From assembly GCF_007830495.1 (NCBI RefSeq), contig NZ_VLKW01000002.1:208270-272269 (forward strand): a stretch of DNA of 64,000 bases, given 5' to 3'. A program made the translations under genes and the position numbers. The notes under the pieces were generated by a model. It was not told the origin of the DNA and did no database searches. It saw only the letters and a list, made by a program, of their open reading frames with translations. Shown here one piece after another: positions 24,498 through 35,500 of the stretch. Positions within the stretch are counted from its first letter, which is position 1. The number at the start of each line of letters is the position of its first letter. This stretch comes from Pseudoduganella flava (GTDB lineage Bacteria; Pseudomonadota; Gammaproteobacteria; Burkholderiales; Burkholderiaceae_D).

Positions 24498-24605
24498 GGT
24501 TTGGCTCCTCTTACGGTTAAGTTAGAATCATCCTGTCGCACAGTATCGCGGCCACCGGAAGGGCCGACAAATGGCGAATGTTCAGCTGATGGATGAGAAA
24601 AACTA

Positions 24606-25511
24606 ATGCATGAAGAGCGTGGGCGCCGCCTGCCGCCGCTGGGGGCGTTGCGGGCATTCGAGGCGGCCGCGCGCCGCGGCAGTTTCAAGCTGGCGGCCGA
24701 GGAATTGCACGTGACGCCGACGGCGATCAGCCACCAGATCCGCCAGCTCGAGGAGGTGCTGGAGGTGCGCCTGTTCGAGCGCGCCACGCGGGCCGTGCGG
24801 CTGACCGATGCGGGCGCGCGGCTGTACCCGGCGCTGCGCGATGGTTTCGACAGTTTCGAGCAGGCGGTGGAAGCGGTGCGCCGGCACCGGACGCGCACGG
24901 CCACGCTGTCGGCCACCGTGGCCTTCGTGGCGCGGCGGCTCGCGCCGCTGGCGGGCAGCTTTCGCACCGCCTACCCGGATTGGACGCTACGGCTGGACGC
25001 TTCCGACCATCCCGTCGATCTGGATGCGGATGCCGACGCGGCGATCCGGCTGGGGCCGGGCAGCGGAGCGGGCCTCGTGACGGAGCCGCTGTTCCAGGAC
25101 CGCTATGCGCTCGTGTGCAGCCCGCGTCTGGGCATCGCCGGCCCGGCCGACCTGCGGGATGCGCCGCTGATCCATTACGACTGGGGCATCCGCGACGATC
25201 CGCTGGCGCCGCTGTGGCGCGACTGGTTCGCCCGCGCGGGCATTGCGCCGCGCGAGGGCGGCCTGTCGTTCACGGACGAGATCCATGCCGTGCAGGCGAC
25301 GCTGGCCGGGCAGGGCGTCGCGCTGCTCTCCGTGCACCTGGTGGCGGACGAGCTGGCGCTGGGTGCGCTGGTGCAGCCGTTCGGGCCCGTGCTGGACGGG
25401 CACTACTACCAGCTGGTGTACAGCGCGCGGCAGCGCGACCGGGCCGCGGTAGGCGTGCTGCGCGAGTGGGTGATGGCGTGCTTCCGCGGCGCTGCCCGCG
25501 CTCAGTCGTAG
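24606..25511 (+). CDS. LysR-family regulator (GcvA-like)
   Basis: A 301-residue regulator. The winged helix-turn-helix is at residues about 8-66 (LPPLGALRAFEAAARRGSF, ELHVTPTAISHQIRQLE, LFERATRAVRLTDAGARLYP), followed by a substrate-binding domain ending in MACFRGAARAQS. The N-terminal wording is that of GcvA-type LysR proteins. Divergent from the RidA gene, the arrangement typical of a LysR protein and its target. Its 3' end overlaps the convergent diguanylate cyclase gene by 10 bp. Inducer unknown. Confidence 0.92.
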   Translation: MHEERGRRLPPLGALRAFEAAARRGSFKLAAEELHVTPTAISHQIRQLEEVLEVRLFERATRAVRLTDAGARLYPALRDGFDSFEQAVEAVRRHRTRTATLSATVAFVARRLAPLAGSFRTAYPDWTLRLDASDHPVDLDADADAAIRLGPGSGAGLVTEPLFQDRYALVCSPRLGIAGPADLRDAPLIHYDWGIRDDPLAPLWRDWFARAGIAPREGGLSFTDEIHAVQATLAGQGVALLSVHLVADELALGALVQPFGPVLDGHYYQLVYSARQRDRAAVGVLREWVMACFRGAARAQS

Positions 25512-26860
25512 GCGGGCCCGCCTGATTGCGCGACCCAGCGGTTGTCGAGCAGCGGCAGCGCATCGACGTCGGCCACCACCACGCAGTCGCGGCCCGCGGC
25601 CTTGGCGTCGTACAGCGCGCTGTCGGCGCGCTTGATCACGGTGCCGATATCTTCCTCGCGCTCGCGGGCGGCGACGCCGAACGACGCCGTCACGTCGAGC
25701 CCCGCCGGCCATGCCTGCGCGTGCAGCGCGGTGCGCAGCTTTTCCGCCAGCTGGCGGGCCTGGTCGGCCGTGGTGGCGGGGCACACGATCAGGAATTCCT
25801 CGCCGCCCCAGCGTACCAGCTTGTCGTTCGAGCGGATCCCGCCGTGCACGGTGTTAGCGAAGGTGCGCAGCACTTCGTCGCCGATGTCGTGGCCGTGGCG
25901 GTCGTTGATGCGCTTGAAGTGGTCGATGTCGACGAACAGCACGGCCATCGGCGACGCCAGCAGCGACGAGGTGCTGAGCAGCACGCCGCGCAAGCCCTGG
26001 CGGTTCAGCGCACCCGTCAGCGCATCCGTGTTGGCTTGCTCGACGAGCTCGCGCGCCTCCAGCTGCAATGCGTGATTGATCTCGCTGAGCAGTGCCAGGC
26101 GCTGGCTGCTGTGGCGCAGCTGGCGGCGCAGCTGCACGGCGGACAGCAGCGGCCAGCTGACGGCGCAGACGATCCACGCGGCCATCAGGCCGATGTACAG
26201 GTGTTCGCTGCGGATCCATTTGCCGTGGAAGCGGATCGAGCGCAGTTCGATCTCGTGCTCGCCCGCTGCGTTCGTCGAACCCGTCAGCAGCTCGACGCGC
26301 GTCACGTTATCGATACGCATGTCGGTTTCGGCCAGCGGGATCTTCATGTAGCCGATCCACCAGGTGGCCGTGTGGTAGACGTTCAGCGGTACCCGCATGC
26401 GGCCGCTCTCCGGCACTTCGAATTCCACCTCATTGATCTTCTGCGACATCGGGTCGTCCAGCTTCGAGATCGCCGGCTCGTAGTTCAGCAGCAGCGAGCG
26501 CACCGTGTGCGGCCCCGGGCCTTTGTAGCGGATGTCGAACGTGACGGTATCGAAGCCGGACAGGTCGAGCCCGCGCGCCGTGTCGCTCAGGTAGAACATG
26601 TATTTGCACGACGGCCACTGGATCGTGTGGGTCAGCCGGCAGCGCATCGTCAGCGCGTCGCCGCGGCGCTCCAGGCTCACTTTGCTGGTGCCGCCCATGA
26701 AGCGGTCGTCCAGCACTTCCAGGCGCGCGCGCTTCCAGCCGACCAGCTCGACGACGCGCTCCATGCCATAGCGGTGCCACGCCAGCAGGCCGACGGTCGC
26801 GACAAGCAGGATGCCGAGCAGATAGTGCAGCGGAGTGAGGGGACGGGCGATGGCGTTCAC
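25502..26860 (-). CDS. Membrane diguanylate cyclase with CIA30-like periplasmic domain
   Basis: A 452-residue protein, if started at GTG 26860; a TTG a few codons further upstream is also possible, and no strong ribosome site decides. An N-terminal helix (HYLLGILLVATVGLLAW), then a periplasmic beta-sandwich of about 190 residues with DDRFMGGTSKVSLE and GFDTVTFDIRYKGPG, resembling CIA30/galactose-binding folds, then a second helix (YIGLMAAWIVCAVSWPLL), a coiled coil and a GGDEF domain. The active-site motif is GGEEF and the inhibitory I-site RSND lies five residues before it, so it should make c-di-GMP with product inhibition. A sugar-like external signal is an inference. Confidence 0.85.
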   Translation of the reverse strand: MNAIARPLTPLHYLLGILLVATVGLLAWHRYGMERVVELVGWKRARLEVLDDRFMGGTSKVSLERRGDALTMRCRLTHTIQWPSCKYMFYLSDTARGLDLSGFDTVTFDIRYKGPGPHTVRSLLLNYEPAISKLDDPMSQKINEVEFEVPESGRMRVPLNVYHTATWWIGYMKIPLAETDMRIDNVTRVELLTGSTNAAGEHEIELRSIRFHGKWIRSEHLYIGLMAAWIVCAVSWPLLSAVQLRRQLRHSSQRLALLSEINHALQLEARELVEQANTDALTGALNRQGLRGVLLSTSSLLASPMAVLFVDIDHFKRINDRHGHDIGDEVLRTFANTVHGGIRSNDKLVRWGGEEFLIVCPATTADQARQLAEKLRTALHAQAWPAGLDVTASFGVAAREREEDIGTVIKRADSALYDAKAAGRDCVVVADVDALPLLDNRWVAQSGGPAYD

Positions 26861-27052
26861 GGAGCGGGGGCAGGGGCGATAGCCCGTCAAGATACCTTGA
26901 ATGTTTCCACGTCGCAACAAATATCTGACGATTTGTGGCGGAGCGCAGACGCCGCTCTGTAACATTTCCCCGGTGCTAAGCGCGGCGGCCAGGATTGACT
27001 GGACGACAAGCCCCGTGCGATATTGCCTTTTTTCTTTTGAACAAGGCACCGC

Positions 27053-28489
27053 ATGCGCCACCTCCTTTCCGCCCTGACGCTCGCCGTCGTTTCCGCCACC
27101 GCGCTCGCCCAACAGCCGGACGACGGCATTGCCGGGCGCATCACGGCCGACTCGCTGCGAGGCCATCTGTCGTTCCTGGCGTCGGACCTGCTGGAAGGGC
27201 GCGGCACGCCGTCGCGCGGGCAGGATCTGGCGGCCGAGTACATCGCCGCGCAGTTCCGCCGCGCCGGGTTGCAGCCGGCCGGCGACGACGGCTACTTCCA
27301 GACCGCGAACTGGCAGTACGGCGAGCGCGCCGCCAAGGACTTCACGTTCACCGTGCAGGCGGGCGGGAAGACAATCGGCGTGCCCCTGTCCGCCGCTGCC
27401 GCGAACTTCGTGCAGCCGCTGGCGCTGGCCGCGACGCAGGCCGTGTTCATGCCGTGGAAGGAAGCGCTGGCCGACAGCACGCAGGCGAACGGCAAGGTGC
27501 TCGTCGTGCCGGCCGCGCCGGTGCCCGGTGCCGCGCAGGCGCTGCGCAGCCAATTGAAGTCGAAGCCGGCGCTCGTCGTCATGATCGACAAGGGCGGCCA
27601 CCACGGCAACCACGGCGCCGGCTGGCTGATCGATCCGGAGCAGGCCGGCCCGGCGGACGCACCGCCGGTGGTGATCGTCCATGCCGCCGATGCGGCGGCC
27701 GCGCTGGAGCAGCGTGGCGCCACGGTGGCCGCGACGATCGGCGCGCCGTCCCTGCGGGCTGTGAAGCTGCGCAATGTGATCGGCGTGCTGCGCGGCGCGG
27801 ATCCCGAGCTGAAGAACACCTACGTGATGCTGACGGCGCACTACGACCACCTGGGCGTGCGCGACGGCGCGATCCACAACGGCGCGAACGACGACGGCAG
27901 CGGCACGGTCTCCGTGATCGAGATCGCGGCGGCGCTGGCGGCGGAGAAGCAACGGCCGCGCCGCAGCATCGTCTTCATGGCGCTGTTCGGCGAGGAGCTG
28001 GGCATGCTGGGCTCGCGGTACTACGGCCGCCATCCCGTGTTCCCCGTGAAGGACACCGTGGCCGACCTGAATCTGGAGCAGGTAGGCCGCACGGACGACA
28101 GCGAAGGCGCGCAGGTGAACTCGGCCACCGTGACGGGCTACGACTATTCGACGGTGACGGACGCGCTGAAGAAGGCCGGCGAGCGCACCGGCATCCGCCT
28201 GTGGAAGCACCCCGTCAACAGCGACCGCTATTTCGCGTTCAGCGACAACCAGTCGCTGGCCGACCTGGGCGTGCCGGCACACACGCTGGCCGTCGCGTTC
28301 GCGTTCCCCGACTACCACGGCAAGGACGACGACTGGGGCAAGGTCGATTACGACAACATGGCGCGCATCAACCGGATGGTCGCGCTGGCGCTGCGCGACA
28401 TCGCCAACGACCCGGTGCGCCCGAAGTGGACCGACGCGCCAAGTGCCGCCCCGTACGCGACGGCCGCGCGCAAGCTGCAGGCGCAGTGA
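27053..28489 (+). CDS. M28-family zinc aminopeptidase
   Basis: A 478-residue exported peptidase with signal peptide MRHLLSALTLAVVSATALAQ. M28 metal ligands are in order: MLTAHYDHLG (His, Asp), NGANDDGSG (bridging Asp), LFGEELGMLG (catalytic Glu-Glu), DLNLEQVGRTD (Asp), and FPDYHGKDDDW (final His). The segment between about 120 and 250 resembles a PA-domain insertion, seen in such aminopeptidases. It would trim N-terminal residues of peptides in the periplasm or outside the cell using two zinc ions. Divergent from the diguanylate cyclase gene. Confidence 0.9.
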   Translation: MRHLLSALTLAVVSATALAQQPDDGIAGRITADSLRGHLSFLASDLLEGRGTPSRGQDLAAEYIAAQFRRAGLQPAGDDGYFQTANWQYGERAAKDFTFTVQAGGKTIGVPLSAAAANFVQPLALAATQAVFMPWKEALADSTQANGKVLVVPAAPVPGAAQALRSQLKSKPALVVMIDKGGHHGNHGAGWLIDPEQAGPADAPPVVIVHAADAAAALEQRGATVAATIGAPSLRAVKLRNVIGVLRGADPELKNTYVMLTAHYDHLGVRDGAIHNGANDDGSGTVSVIEIAAALAAEKQRPRRSIVFMALFGEELGMLGSRYYGRHPVFPVKDTVADLNLEQVGRTDDSEGAQVNSATVTGYDYSTVTDALKKAGERTGIRLWKHPVNSDRYFAFSDNQSLADLGVPAHTLAVAFAFPDYHGKDDDWGKVDYDNMARINRMVALALRDIANDPVRPKWTDAPSAAPYATAARKLQAQ

Positions 28490-28552
28490 CGCGGCGCGGC
28501 GGGGCAGGCCGTGTCGGCAGCTTCGTCCCGTCATCCCACACGCACCGGCGCG

Positions 28553-29020
28553 CTACACGAGCTTCTTCAGCTTGCGCCCGCCGGTGATCGCGAAGCCTTC
28601 GCGCTCGTAGAACGCGAGGCTGCGCGCGAATTCCGGCAGCGGCGGCGTGCACACCTCGAGCCTGCGCCAGTCCCGCTGCCGCGCCAGCGCTGCGACGGCC
28701 TCCAACAGCGCCGCGCCGACACCTGCCGAGCGGCCGGAGGGCGCGACGTAGAGCTCCTGGATCGTCCCGATGGCGCCGCCCGCATACAGCGAGTGCCCCT
28801 CCGACATCCCCGCAAAGCCCACGGCGGCGCCGTCGCGGAAGGCGAGCAACGCAAAGTACCGGCCCTCCGCCAGCAACTGTTCGCACAGCCGCGCCGACGC
28901 GGTGGCGTCGAGGTCGAACTGGCGCACCCCCATCAGCCGCGATATCTCCTCGGTCAGCGCCACCGCCATCCCGGCAATCAACGGCGCATCGGCAGGCACT
29001 GCGGCCCGTACATCGATCAT
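28553..29020 (-). CDS. GNAT-family N-acetyltransferase
   Basis: A 155-residue GNAT acetyltransferase. The ATG at 29020 has AGGAAG seven bases upstream; a TTG just before it is not needed. The acetyl-CoA-binding motif is ELYVAPSGRSAGVGAALLEAV (Q/R-x-x-G-x-G/A type), and the C-terminal part SLAFYEREGFAITGGRKLKK is typical. Substrate unknown. Confidence 0.88.
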   Translation of the reverse strand: MIDVRAAVPADAPLIAGMAVALTEEISRLMGVRQFDLDATASARLCEQLLAEGRYFALLAFRDGAAVGFAGMSEGHSLYAGGAIGTIQELYVAPSGRSAGVGAALLEAVAALARQRDWRRLEVCTPPLPEFARSLAFYEREGFAITGGRKLKKLV

Positions 29021-29041
29021 CAAACACTTCCTTTCATGGTT

Positions 29042-29095
29042 GAGCTGGTCGTTTCACGACAGGGGACTGTCCCCGAATTTTGGCAACTTTTCCGT
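29042..29095. repeat. GGGACTGTCCC intergenic repeat, copy C
   Basis: AGCTGGTCGTTTCACGACAG leader followed by GGGGACTGTCCCCGAATTTT. Same orientation and leader as the copies at 10100 and 10246, about 19 kb away. Confidence 0.75.
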
Positions 29096-29204
29096 TGAGT
29101 GAATAGAAATTTTTTGCATCGTGCAGCAAAGCGCCGGCAACCCGCGGTAAAACCGAGGCAGATGTGACAGCGCGGCCGCGTCAAGACGCAAAATTTCCAA
29201 AAAC

Positions 29205-29240
29205 GAGGGACAGTCCCCGAATTTGGGAAATGTTTCCGCA
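29205..29240. repeat. GGGACTGTCCC intergenic repeat, copy D (3' half)
   Basis: GAGGGACAGTCCCCGAATTTGGGAAA, matching the right half of copy B at 10303-10330. Copies C and D flank a 110-base AT-richer stretch with no gene between the GNAT gene and polB. Confidence 0.7.
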
Positions 29241-29263
29241 AAAAGGGGCGATGGGAAATGCTG

Positions 29264-31624
29264 CTAGAACAGCGTGCGCTGGCGGCTTGTCAGGCGGGTG
29301 AAGCTGTCGCCGAGGAAAGGGAGGATCGCGTCGGCGATCGGTTGCAGTTGGCGGTCGAGGTAGTGGGCGTAGTCGATCGGGGCGCGGCGCGTTTCCAGCG
29401 GTTCCGGGCCCTGCGTCGTCATCAGGTAGCGGATCCAGCCGCGGTTCTGGTATTGCAGCGGCCGGCCGCGCGCGGCGTTGAATTCGTCGGCCAGGCGGGC
29501 GGCGCGCACGTGCGGCGGGACGTTGCGCTCGTAGTCGTCCAGCGCCCGGCGCAGCCGCTTGCGGTAGACCAGCAGCTCGTCCAGTTCGCCCCGCAATGTG
29601 CGCTCGGCGTAGTCGCGCACGTAGTCGCGGTATGGTTCGCCGCGGAAGATCAGGCCGTACAGCGTCTGCTGGAACTGCTGCGCCAGCGGCGTCCAGTCCG
29701 TCCGTACCGTTTCCAGTCCCTTGAAGATCATCTCTTCGCTGCCGTCCGCGCGCCGCACCAGGCCCGCGTAGCGCTTCTTGCTGCCTTCGTCCGAGTCGCG
29801 GATGGTCGGCATCAGGAAGCGGCGGTAGTGCGTTTCGTATTGCAGCTCCAGCGCGCTATCGAGCCCGAACTCTTCCCGCAAGTGCGCCTCCCACCAGGCA
29901 TTGACGTGGGCGACGAGCGCGCTGCCGATCGAATCCGCCTCTTCGGCCTCATGGGCGCGGCCCAGCCACACGAACGTCGAATCCGTGTCGCCGTAGATCA
30001 CCTGGTAGCCGCGCTCCTCGATCAGCGCGCGGGTGCGGTGCATGATCTCGTGGCCGCGCATCGTGATTGACGACGCCAGCCGCGCATCGAAGAAGCGGCA
30101 GCCGGTCGATCCCAGCACGCCGTAGAACGAGTTCATGATGATCTTCAGCGCCTGCGACAGCGGCTGGTTGCGTTCGCGCTTGGCGGCCTCGCGGCCCTCG
30201 GCGATGCGGCTGACGATCCCCGGCAGGCAGTGCTTGTCGCGCGAGAAGCGGGCACCGCGAAAGCCCGGCACCGTCGCTTCCTCGTCCGCGCGCAGGCCTT
30301 CGACGAGCCCCACCGGATCGATCAGGAACGTGCGGATGATCGATGGGTACAGGCTCTTGTAGTCCAGCACCAGCACCGAGTCATACAGCCCGGAGCGCGA
30401 ATCCATCACGAAGCCGCCCGGGCTGTCGGCGCCCGGCACGTCGCCCAGGTTCGGCGCCACGTAGCCGAGGCGGTGCATGCGCGGCATGTACAGGTGCTCG
30501 AACGCGGCGACGGAGCCGCCGCTGCGGTCGGCCGCCAGGCCCGTCACGCTGGCCCGCTCCAGCAGGAAGTCCAGTACCCGCGTCTTGGCAAAGATGCGGG
30601 TGACGAGCTCGCAGTCCTTCAGGTTGTAGCGCGCCAGCGCCAGCTTGTCCTCGGCGAACAGCCTGTCGATCTCGGCCATCCGGTCGTACGGATTGTCGAT
30701 CGACTTGCCTTCGCCCAGCAGCGTCTGCGCCACGTGCTCCAGGCTGAACGACGGGAAGCTCCACGTGGCCGAGCGCAGCGCCTCGATGCCGTCGATGATC
30801 AGGCGGCCCGCGGCCGCCGCGAAGTAATGCTGCTGGCGATTGTGCTCGCGCCATTCCATCGGGCTGCCGTCGCGGCCCAGCTTCAATGGCACGCCCAGGC
30901 TCTCGGCATGGGCGCGCAAAACGCGCAGGTCGAACTGCACCAGGTTCCAGCCGATGATCGCATCCGGATCGTGCCGCGCCATCCACTCGTTCAAGCGCTC
31001 CAGCATGCTGGCCCGGTCCGCACACCAGACGAGTTCGAAGTCGACCTCGTACGGTCCCTCGTGCGCCGGCCCCAGCATGTAGACGCTCCGCGCGCCGCAG
31101 CCTTCCAGCGCGATCGAATACAGTTCGCCATGCGCCGTCGTCTCGATGTCCAGCGATGCCAGCCGCAGCGTGGGCCGGTAGCCGTCGTCGGCAGGCTTCA
31201 GGCGCGCGGCATGCACGATGCCGTCGTGCTCCGTGCCGTCGAACAGCACGGGCGCCGTGATGAAGCGCTCCATCAGGTAGCGCTCGGGCGGCCGCACGTC
31301 CGCCTCGTAGACGGCGATGCCGTGTTCGCGCAGCCGCTTCTCCAGCTTCAGCAGCTGGCGGTACTGGCGGCAGTACAGGCCCACGACGGGGCGGTGCTGG
31401 AAGTCGCACAGCGAGAGCGGGCGCAGTTCGCAGGCGCCCGCCGCGAGCTCGCCGCGCAGCACGGCTTGCGCGGCATCCTGCTGTTCGACGGGGAGGAAGG
31501 CGACGGCGGGTTGCGCGGGCAGCCGCAGGTGGCGTGGGCCGACGTCGGTCGCCACCCAGAACTCGACCTCGCTGCCGTCATTGGCATCGCGCCAGTGGCG
31601 CGTGAGCAGGAAGCCTCGTTGCAT
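29264..31624 (-). CDS. polB: DNA polymerase II (family B)
   Basis: A 786-residue family B DNA polymerase, nearly the same length as E. coli Pol II (783). The proofreading exonuclease I motif is [20 protein letters not shown]; polymerase motif A is [18 protein letters not shown], motif [14 protein letters not shown] and motif [13 protein letters not shown]. The very C-terminus RQRTLF fits a sliding-clamp-binding motif (QxxLF type). A DNA-damage-associated accessory replicase acting in lesion bypass and replication restart. No LexA box was evident in the short upstream gap. Confidence 0.96.
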   Translation of the reverse strand: MQRGFLLTRHWRDANDGSEVEFWVATDVGPRHLRLPAQPAVAFLPVEQQDAAQAVLRGELAAGACELRPLSLCDFQHRPVVGLYCRQYRQLLKLEKRLREHGIAVYEADVRPPERYLMERFITAPVLFDGTEHDGIVHAARLKPADDGYRPTLRLASLDIETTAHGELYSIALEGCGARSVYMLGPAHEGPYEVDFELVWCADRASMLERLNEWMARHDPDAIIGWNLVQFDLRVLRAHAESLGVPLKLGRDGSPMEWREHNRQQHYFAAAAGRLIIDGIEALRSATWSFPSFSLEHVAQTLLGEGKSIDNPYDRMAEIDRLFAEDKLALARYNLKDCELVTRIFAKTRVLDFLLERASVTGLAADRSGGSVAAFEHLYMPRMHRLGYVAPNLGDVPGADSPGGFVMDSRSGLYDSVLVLDYKSLYPSIIRTFLIDPVGLVEGLRADEEATVPGFRGARFSRDKHCLPGIVSRIAEGREAAKRERNQPLSQALKIIMNSFYGVLGSTGCRFFDARLASSITMRGHEIMHRTRALIEERGYQVIYGDTDSTFVWLGRAHEAEEADSIGSALVAHVNAWWEAHLREEFGLDSALELQYETHYRRFLMPTIRDSDEGSKKRYAGLVRRADGSEEMIFKGLETVRTDWTPLAQQFQQTLYGLIFRGEPYRDYVRDYAERTLRGELDELLVYRKRLRRALDDYERNVPPHVRAARLADEFNAARGRPLQYQNRGWIRYLMTTQGPEPLETRRAPIDYAHYLDRQLQPIADAILPFLGDSFTRLTSRQRTLF

Positions 31625-31643
31625 GCGCCCGTTGCAAGCGCTG

Positions 31644-32546
31644 TCAGGCGCCGGCGCGCCACATCACGCGGTTGCGGCCGGCCTGCTTGGCGCGGTACAG
31701 GTGCGCGTCGGCCGCGGCGAACAATTCGGCCGGGTCCTCGCCGGGGCACAGCGTGGCGCCGCCGACGCTGACGGTGAGCACCGGCGCGACCGGCGAGGCC
31801 ACGTGCTCGATCGCCATCCGATCCAGTCCCGCGCGCATGTCGGCCATCAGTGCCTGCGCCTGCCCGGCATCCGTGTCCGGCAGCACCAGCACCAGTTCCT
31901 CGCCGCCGTAGCGGGCGGCCAGGTCGGACGGCCCGCGCATGCCGGCCGCCGTCAGCCGCGCGACGGCACGCAGCGCGCGGTCGCCGGCCGGGTGACCGTA
32001 GTGGTCGTTGTATTGCTTGAAGCTGTCGATGTCGAGCAGCGCCAGCGACAGCGGCGTGCCCTGGCGGCGCGCGCGCTGGTATTCCTGTTCGAACACCTCG
32101 TCGAAGCGGCGCCGGTTGGCCAGTTCCGTCAGGCCGTCCACGTGGGCCAGCCGTTCCAGCATGCGGCGCTGGCGCACCATCTGCAGGTGCAGCGCCACGC
32201 GCGCCATCACGACGGTGGCGTTGAACGGTTTCGCGATGTAGTCGGAGGCGCCTGCCTTCAGGCCGTTCGCCTCGTCCTCGGGCCGGCCCATGCCGGAGAC
32301 GAAGATCACGGCGACGTCGGCCGTGCGGGGATCGTCGCGCAGGCGGCGCAGCACTTCGAAGCCGTCCATGTCCGGCATCATCACGTCGAGCAGGATCAGG
32401 TCCGGCACGTGGCGCGCCGCCCGTTCCAGCGCTTGCGCGCCGTCCTTGGCCAGCAGCACCGTGTATTCCGGCTTGAGCAATTCCGCCAGCACTTCGCGGT
32501 TGATCGCATCGTCGTCCGCGACCAGGACTTTTTGCAGGGAATTCAT
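31644..32546 (-). CDS. Response regulator with GGDEF output
   Basis: A 300-residue protein: receiver domain (residues about 5-122; [15 protein letters not shown], phospho-Asp in [15 protein letters not shown], Lys in DYIAKPF) joined by a coiled linker to a GGDEF domain (about 138-298) with active motif GGEEL. The I-site position reads GPSD, not RxxD, so product inhibition is probably absent. The start overlaps the stop of the DISM hybrid kinase by 4 bp (ATGA), so that kinase and its HPt domain very probably phosphorylate it. Last gene of the isoprenoid-like operon: the signal would end in c-di-GMP synthesis. Confidence 0.92.
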   Translation of the reverse strand: MNSLQKVLVADDDAINREVLAELLKPEYTVLLAKDGAQALERAARHVPDLILLDVMMPDMDGFEVLRRLRDDPRTADVAVIFVSGMGRPEDEANGLKAGASDYIAKPFNATVVMARVALHLQMVRQRRMLERLAHVDGLTELANRRRFDEVFEQEYQRARRQGTPLSLALLDIDSFKQYNDHYGHPAGDRALRAVARLTAAGMRGPSDLAARYGGEELVLVLPDTDAGQAQALMADMRAGLDRMAIEHVASPVAPVLTVSVGGATLCPGEDPAELFAAADAHLYRAKQAGRNRVMWRAGA

Positions 32547-35500
32547 GCGGCTTCTTCGAGGGTGGTGTTCAGCTCGCGCGCCAGCTGCGCCAGCGGGGCC
32601 AGGGCAGCATCATACTCGATATCGGCGACGGCGCGGGCGATCTCGGCGACGATGGCTTCATGCGGCGCCACCGCCGGCTGCGCCTGCAGTTCGCGCAGCA
32701 GGTCCTCGGCGCGGGCGTCGTCGTCGCGCAGCGCACCGGCCAGCGCGCGCAGCAGCGGCTGCACGTCCGCGTCGGCCGCGGCGCGCACGGGTGCCGTCAC
32801 CAGCGGCACCAGCCCGGCCAGCAGCGCCGCCAGCAGGGCCGTCAGTTCCGGCACCAGCACGGCGAGCTGCGCGGCGCGGCCGTCGCGCAGTTCCTCCTCG
32901 ACGGCGCCGGCCAGTTGCGCCACCCGCGTCGCGCCGATGTAGGCGGCGCTGGACTTCAGGTTGTGCGCCAGCGTCTGCATCGCGCCGTGGTTGCCGGCCG
33001 CCAGCGCGTCGCGCAGCACGTCCGGTGCGGCCGCGTACTCGCGCTGGAAGCCGGACAGGCGCTTCTTCAGGCGCGCGTGCTGGCCGTCGACGCTGGCCAG
33101 CGCCGCATGCCAGTCGACGCCCGGCAGCACCGGCCACGCATCGCCGCCGGCCTGCTCGGCGCCGGATGCCGCCGCCGACGCGGCCGGGATGGGCCGGCCG
33201 GCCAGACGCGCCGGGTCGATCCACTTCAGCAGCGCGGCAAACAGCATGTCCGGGTCGATCGGCTTGCTGACGTGGTCGTTCATGCCGGCCGCCAGGCTTT
33301 TCTCGCGGTCGCCCGCCATCGCGTGCGCCGTCATCGCGATGACCGGCAGCCGCGCCAGCGCGGGCATCGCGCGGATGCGCCGCGTGGCCGTCAGGCCGTC
33401 CATCTCGTGCATCTGGATGTCCATCAGCACCAGGTCGTAGTCGCCCTGCTGGGCCATCCGCACGGCCTCGGCGCCGCTGACCGCCACGTCCACCTGCATC
33501 CGCGCGGCGGCCAGGAAGTCGAGCGCCACCTCGCGGTTGTTGGCATTGTCGTCCACCAGCAGGATGCGGGCGCCGTCCAGCCGCGCGAGGTCGTGGCGGC
33601 GCGTGCCGCCGGCGCTGAGCGGCGGGCTGCCCGCCAGTTCCGGCCGCAACACCTGCAGCAGGCTGTGATACAGGAGCGCCGGGCCGACCGGCTTGGTCAG
33701 GAAGCCCGACAACGGCACCTGGCCGGCCTTCTGCAGCACGGTGTCGCGCGCGCACACGGTCAGCATCAGGATCGCCGGCGGCGCGGCGAAGCGCTCCGCC
33801 GAGCGGATACGCCGGATCGTCTCGATGCCGTCCAGGCCCGGCATCAGGTAATCCATCAGCACCACCTGGTAGGGCAGGCCGTCGCGCTCGGCGGTGGCCA
33901 GCGTGGCCAGGCAGCCTTCGCCCGATTCGGCCGTGTCGGCCGCGATACCGTAGGCGGCCAGCATCTCGACGATCGCCTCGCGCGCCGTCGCGCTGTCGTC
34001 GACCACCAGCACGCGGGCTTCGCGCAGCACGCCGATCGGCACGGGTAGCGCCGCATCCGGGTCGCCGATGCCCAGTTCCACCGTGAACGTGAACGTGCTG
34101 CCGCCGCCGCGGCGGCTGCGCGCCACGATCGTGCCGCCCATCAGCTGCACCAGCTGCTGCGAGATCGTCAGGCCCAGGCCCGTGCCGCCGTAGCGGCGCG
34201 TCACCGAACCGTCGCCCTGGCTGAACGCCTGGAACAGGTTGGCCAGCTGTTCCTCGCTCATGCCGATGCCCGTGTCGCGCACGGCAAAGCGCAGCGACAC
34301 CGTGTGCGCGGTGCGCGCGGCAACGTCGACGGAGACGACGATCTCGCCCCGCTCGGTGAACTTGACGGCATTGCCCGTCAGGTTCAGCAGCACCTGGCCG
34401 AGCCGCAGCGGATCGCCCGTCAGCACCGTCGGCACCGAGCGGCCGACGCGGAACACCAGCTCGACCTGGCGCGCATCGGACTTCAGCGCCGTCAGGCTGG
34501 ACAGGTGGTCCAGCAGCGCGTTCAGGTTGAACGGCACCTTCTCGATCGTCAGCTTGCCCGCCTCGATCTTCGAGAAGTCGAGGATGTCGTTGATGATGCC
34601 CAGCAGGTGCTCGCCGGCGCCGAGGATCTTCGTCAGGTAGTTGCGCAGCCGCGCGTCCGGGCCGGACATCAGCGCCAGCCGACTCATGCCGAGGATCGCG
34701 TTCATCGGCGTGCGGATTTCGTGGCTCATGTTGGCGAGGAACTCCGACTTCAGCCGCGTCGCCGCCTCGGCGCGCAGCATCGCCGCCTGCAGGCCCTTGG
34801 TGCGCAGGCCGAGGATGCGCATGAACAGCAGCGTGTCCACCGCGCCGGACAGCTGCAGCACGTGCAGCGACCAGAAGTTCGCCTCGGCCTGACCGAGGAA
34901 CACCATGCCGAGCCACTTCGCGGCGACGAACGACCCGGCCCAGCCGATCAGGAAGTACCAGCCGACGGGATCGCCGCGGCGCGCCAGGCGGAACGCGCCG
35001 GGCAGGCCGAACAGCTTGGCCAGCGTGGCGATCGTCGACAGCACGATCAGCAGCACGTTCATCGGCATGATGTCGGTGGCGTAGGCAAGCGCGCACAGCG
35101 CCATCGTTGCTGCGCCACCCTTCATCAGCAGCGAGAAGCGGCGGTCCATGCCGGGCCGCGCCAGCACCTGCTCGACGAACAGGTAGGAGCCGCAGCAAGC
35201 GAGCAACGCCGTGATGCCGCCCGCGTGTTCGATCATCCAGGGATTGCCCGGCCACAGGTATTGCTGGCCGATGCCGAAGAAATCGAGGTTGTACAGCGCC
35301 AGCGCGGAGGTGCACAGCGCGAACTTGGCGAACGTGGCGTCGCGCAGCGACACGCCCTGCGCCAAGCCGTACGCGGTCAGGCAGAACGCCAGGCCCGCCA
35401 GCAGGCCCTGCACCATCTGCTCGGTCAGCTCGGAGCGGTGGAAGCGCGCTGCCTTGACGAGGCGCAGCGGCAGGATGATCGGGCCGCGCGCCTCGACCCG

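Noticed and set aside
25502..28534. Long minus-strand frame read as one 1010-residue protein
   Set aside because: Only the last 452 residues carry a cyclase; the upstream half is antisense to the M28 peptidase gene.
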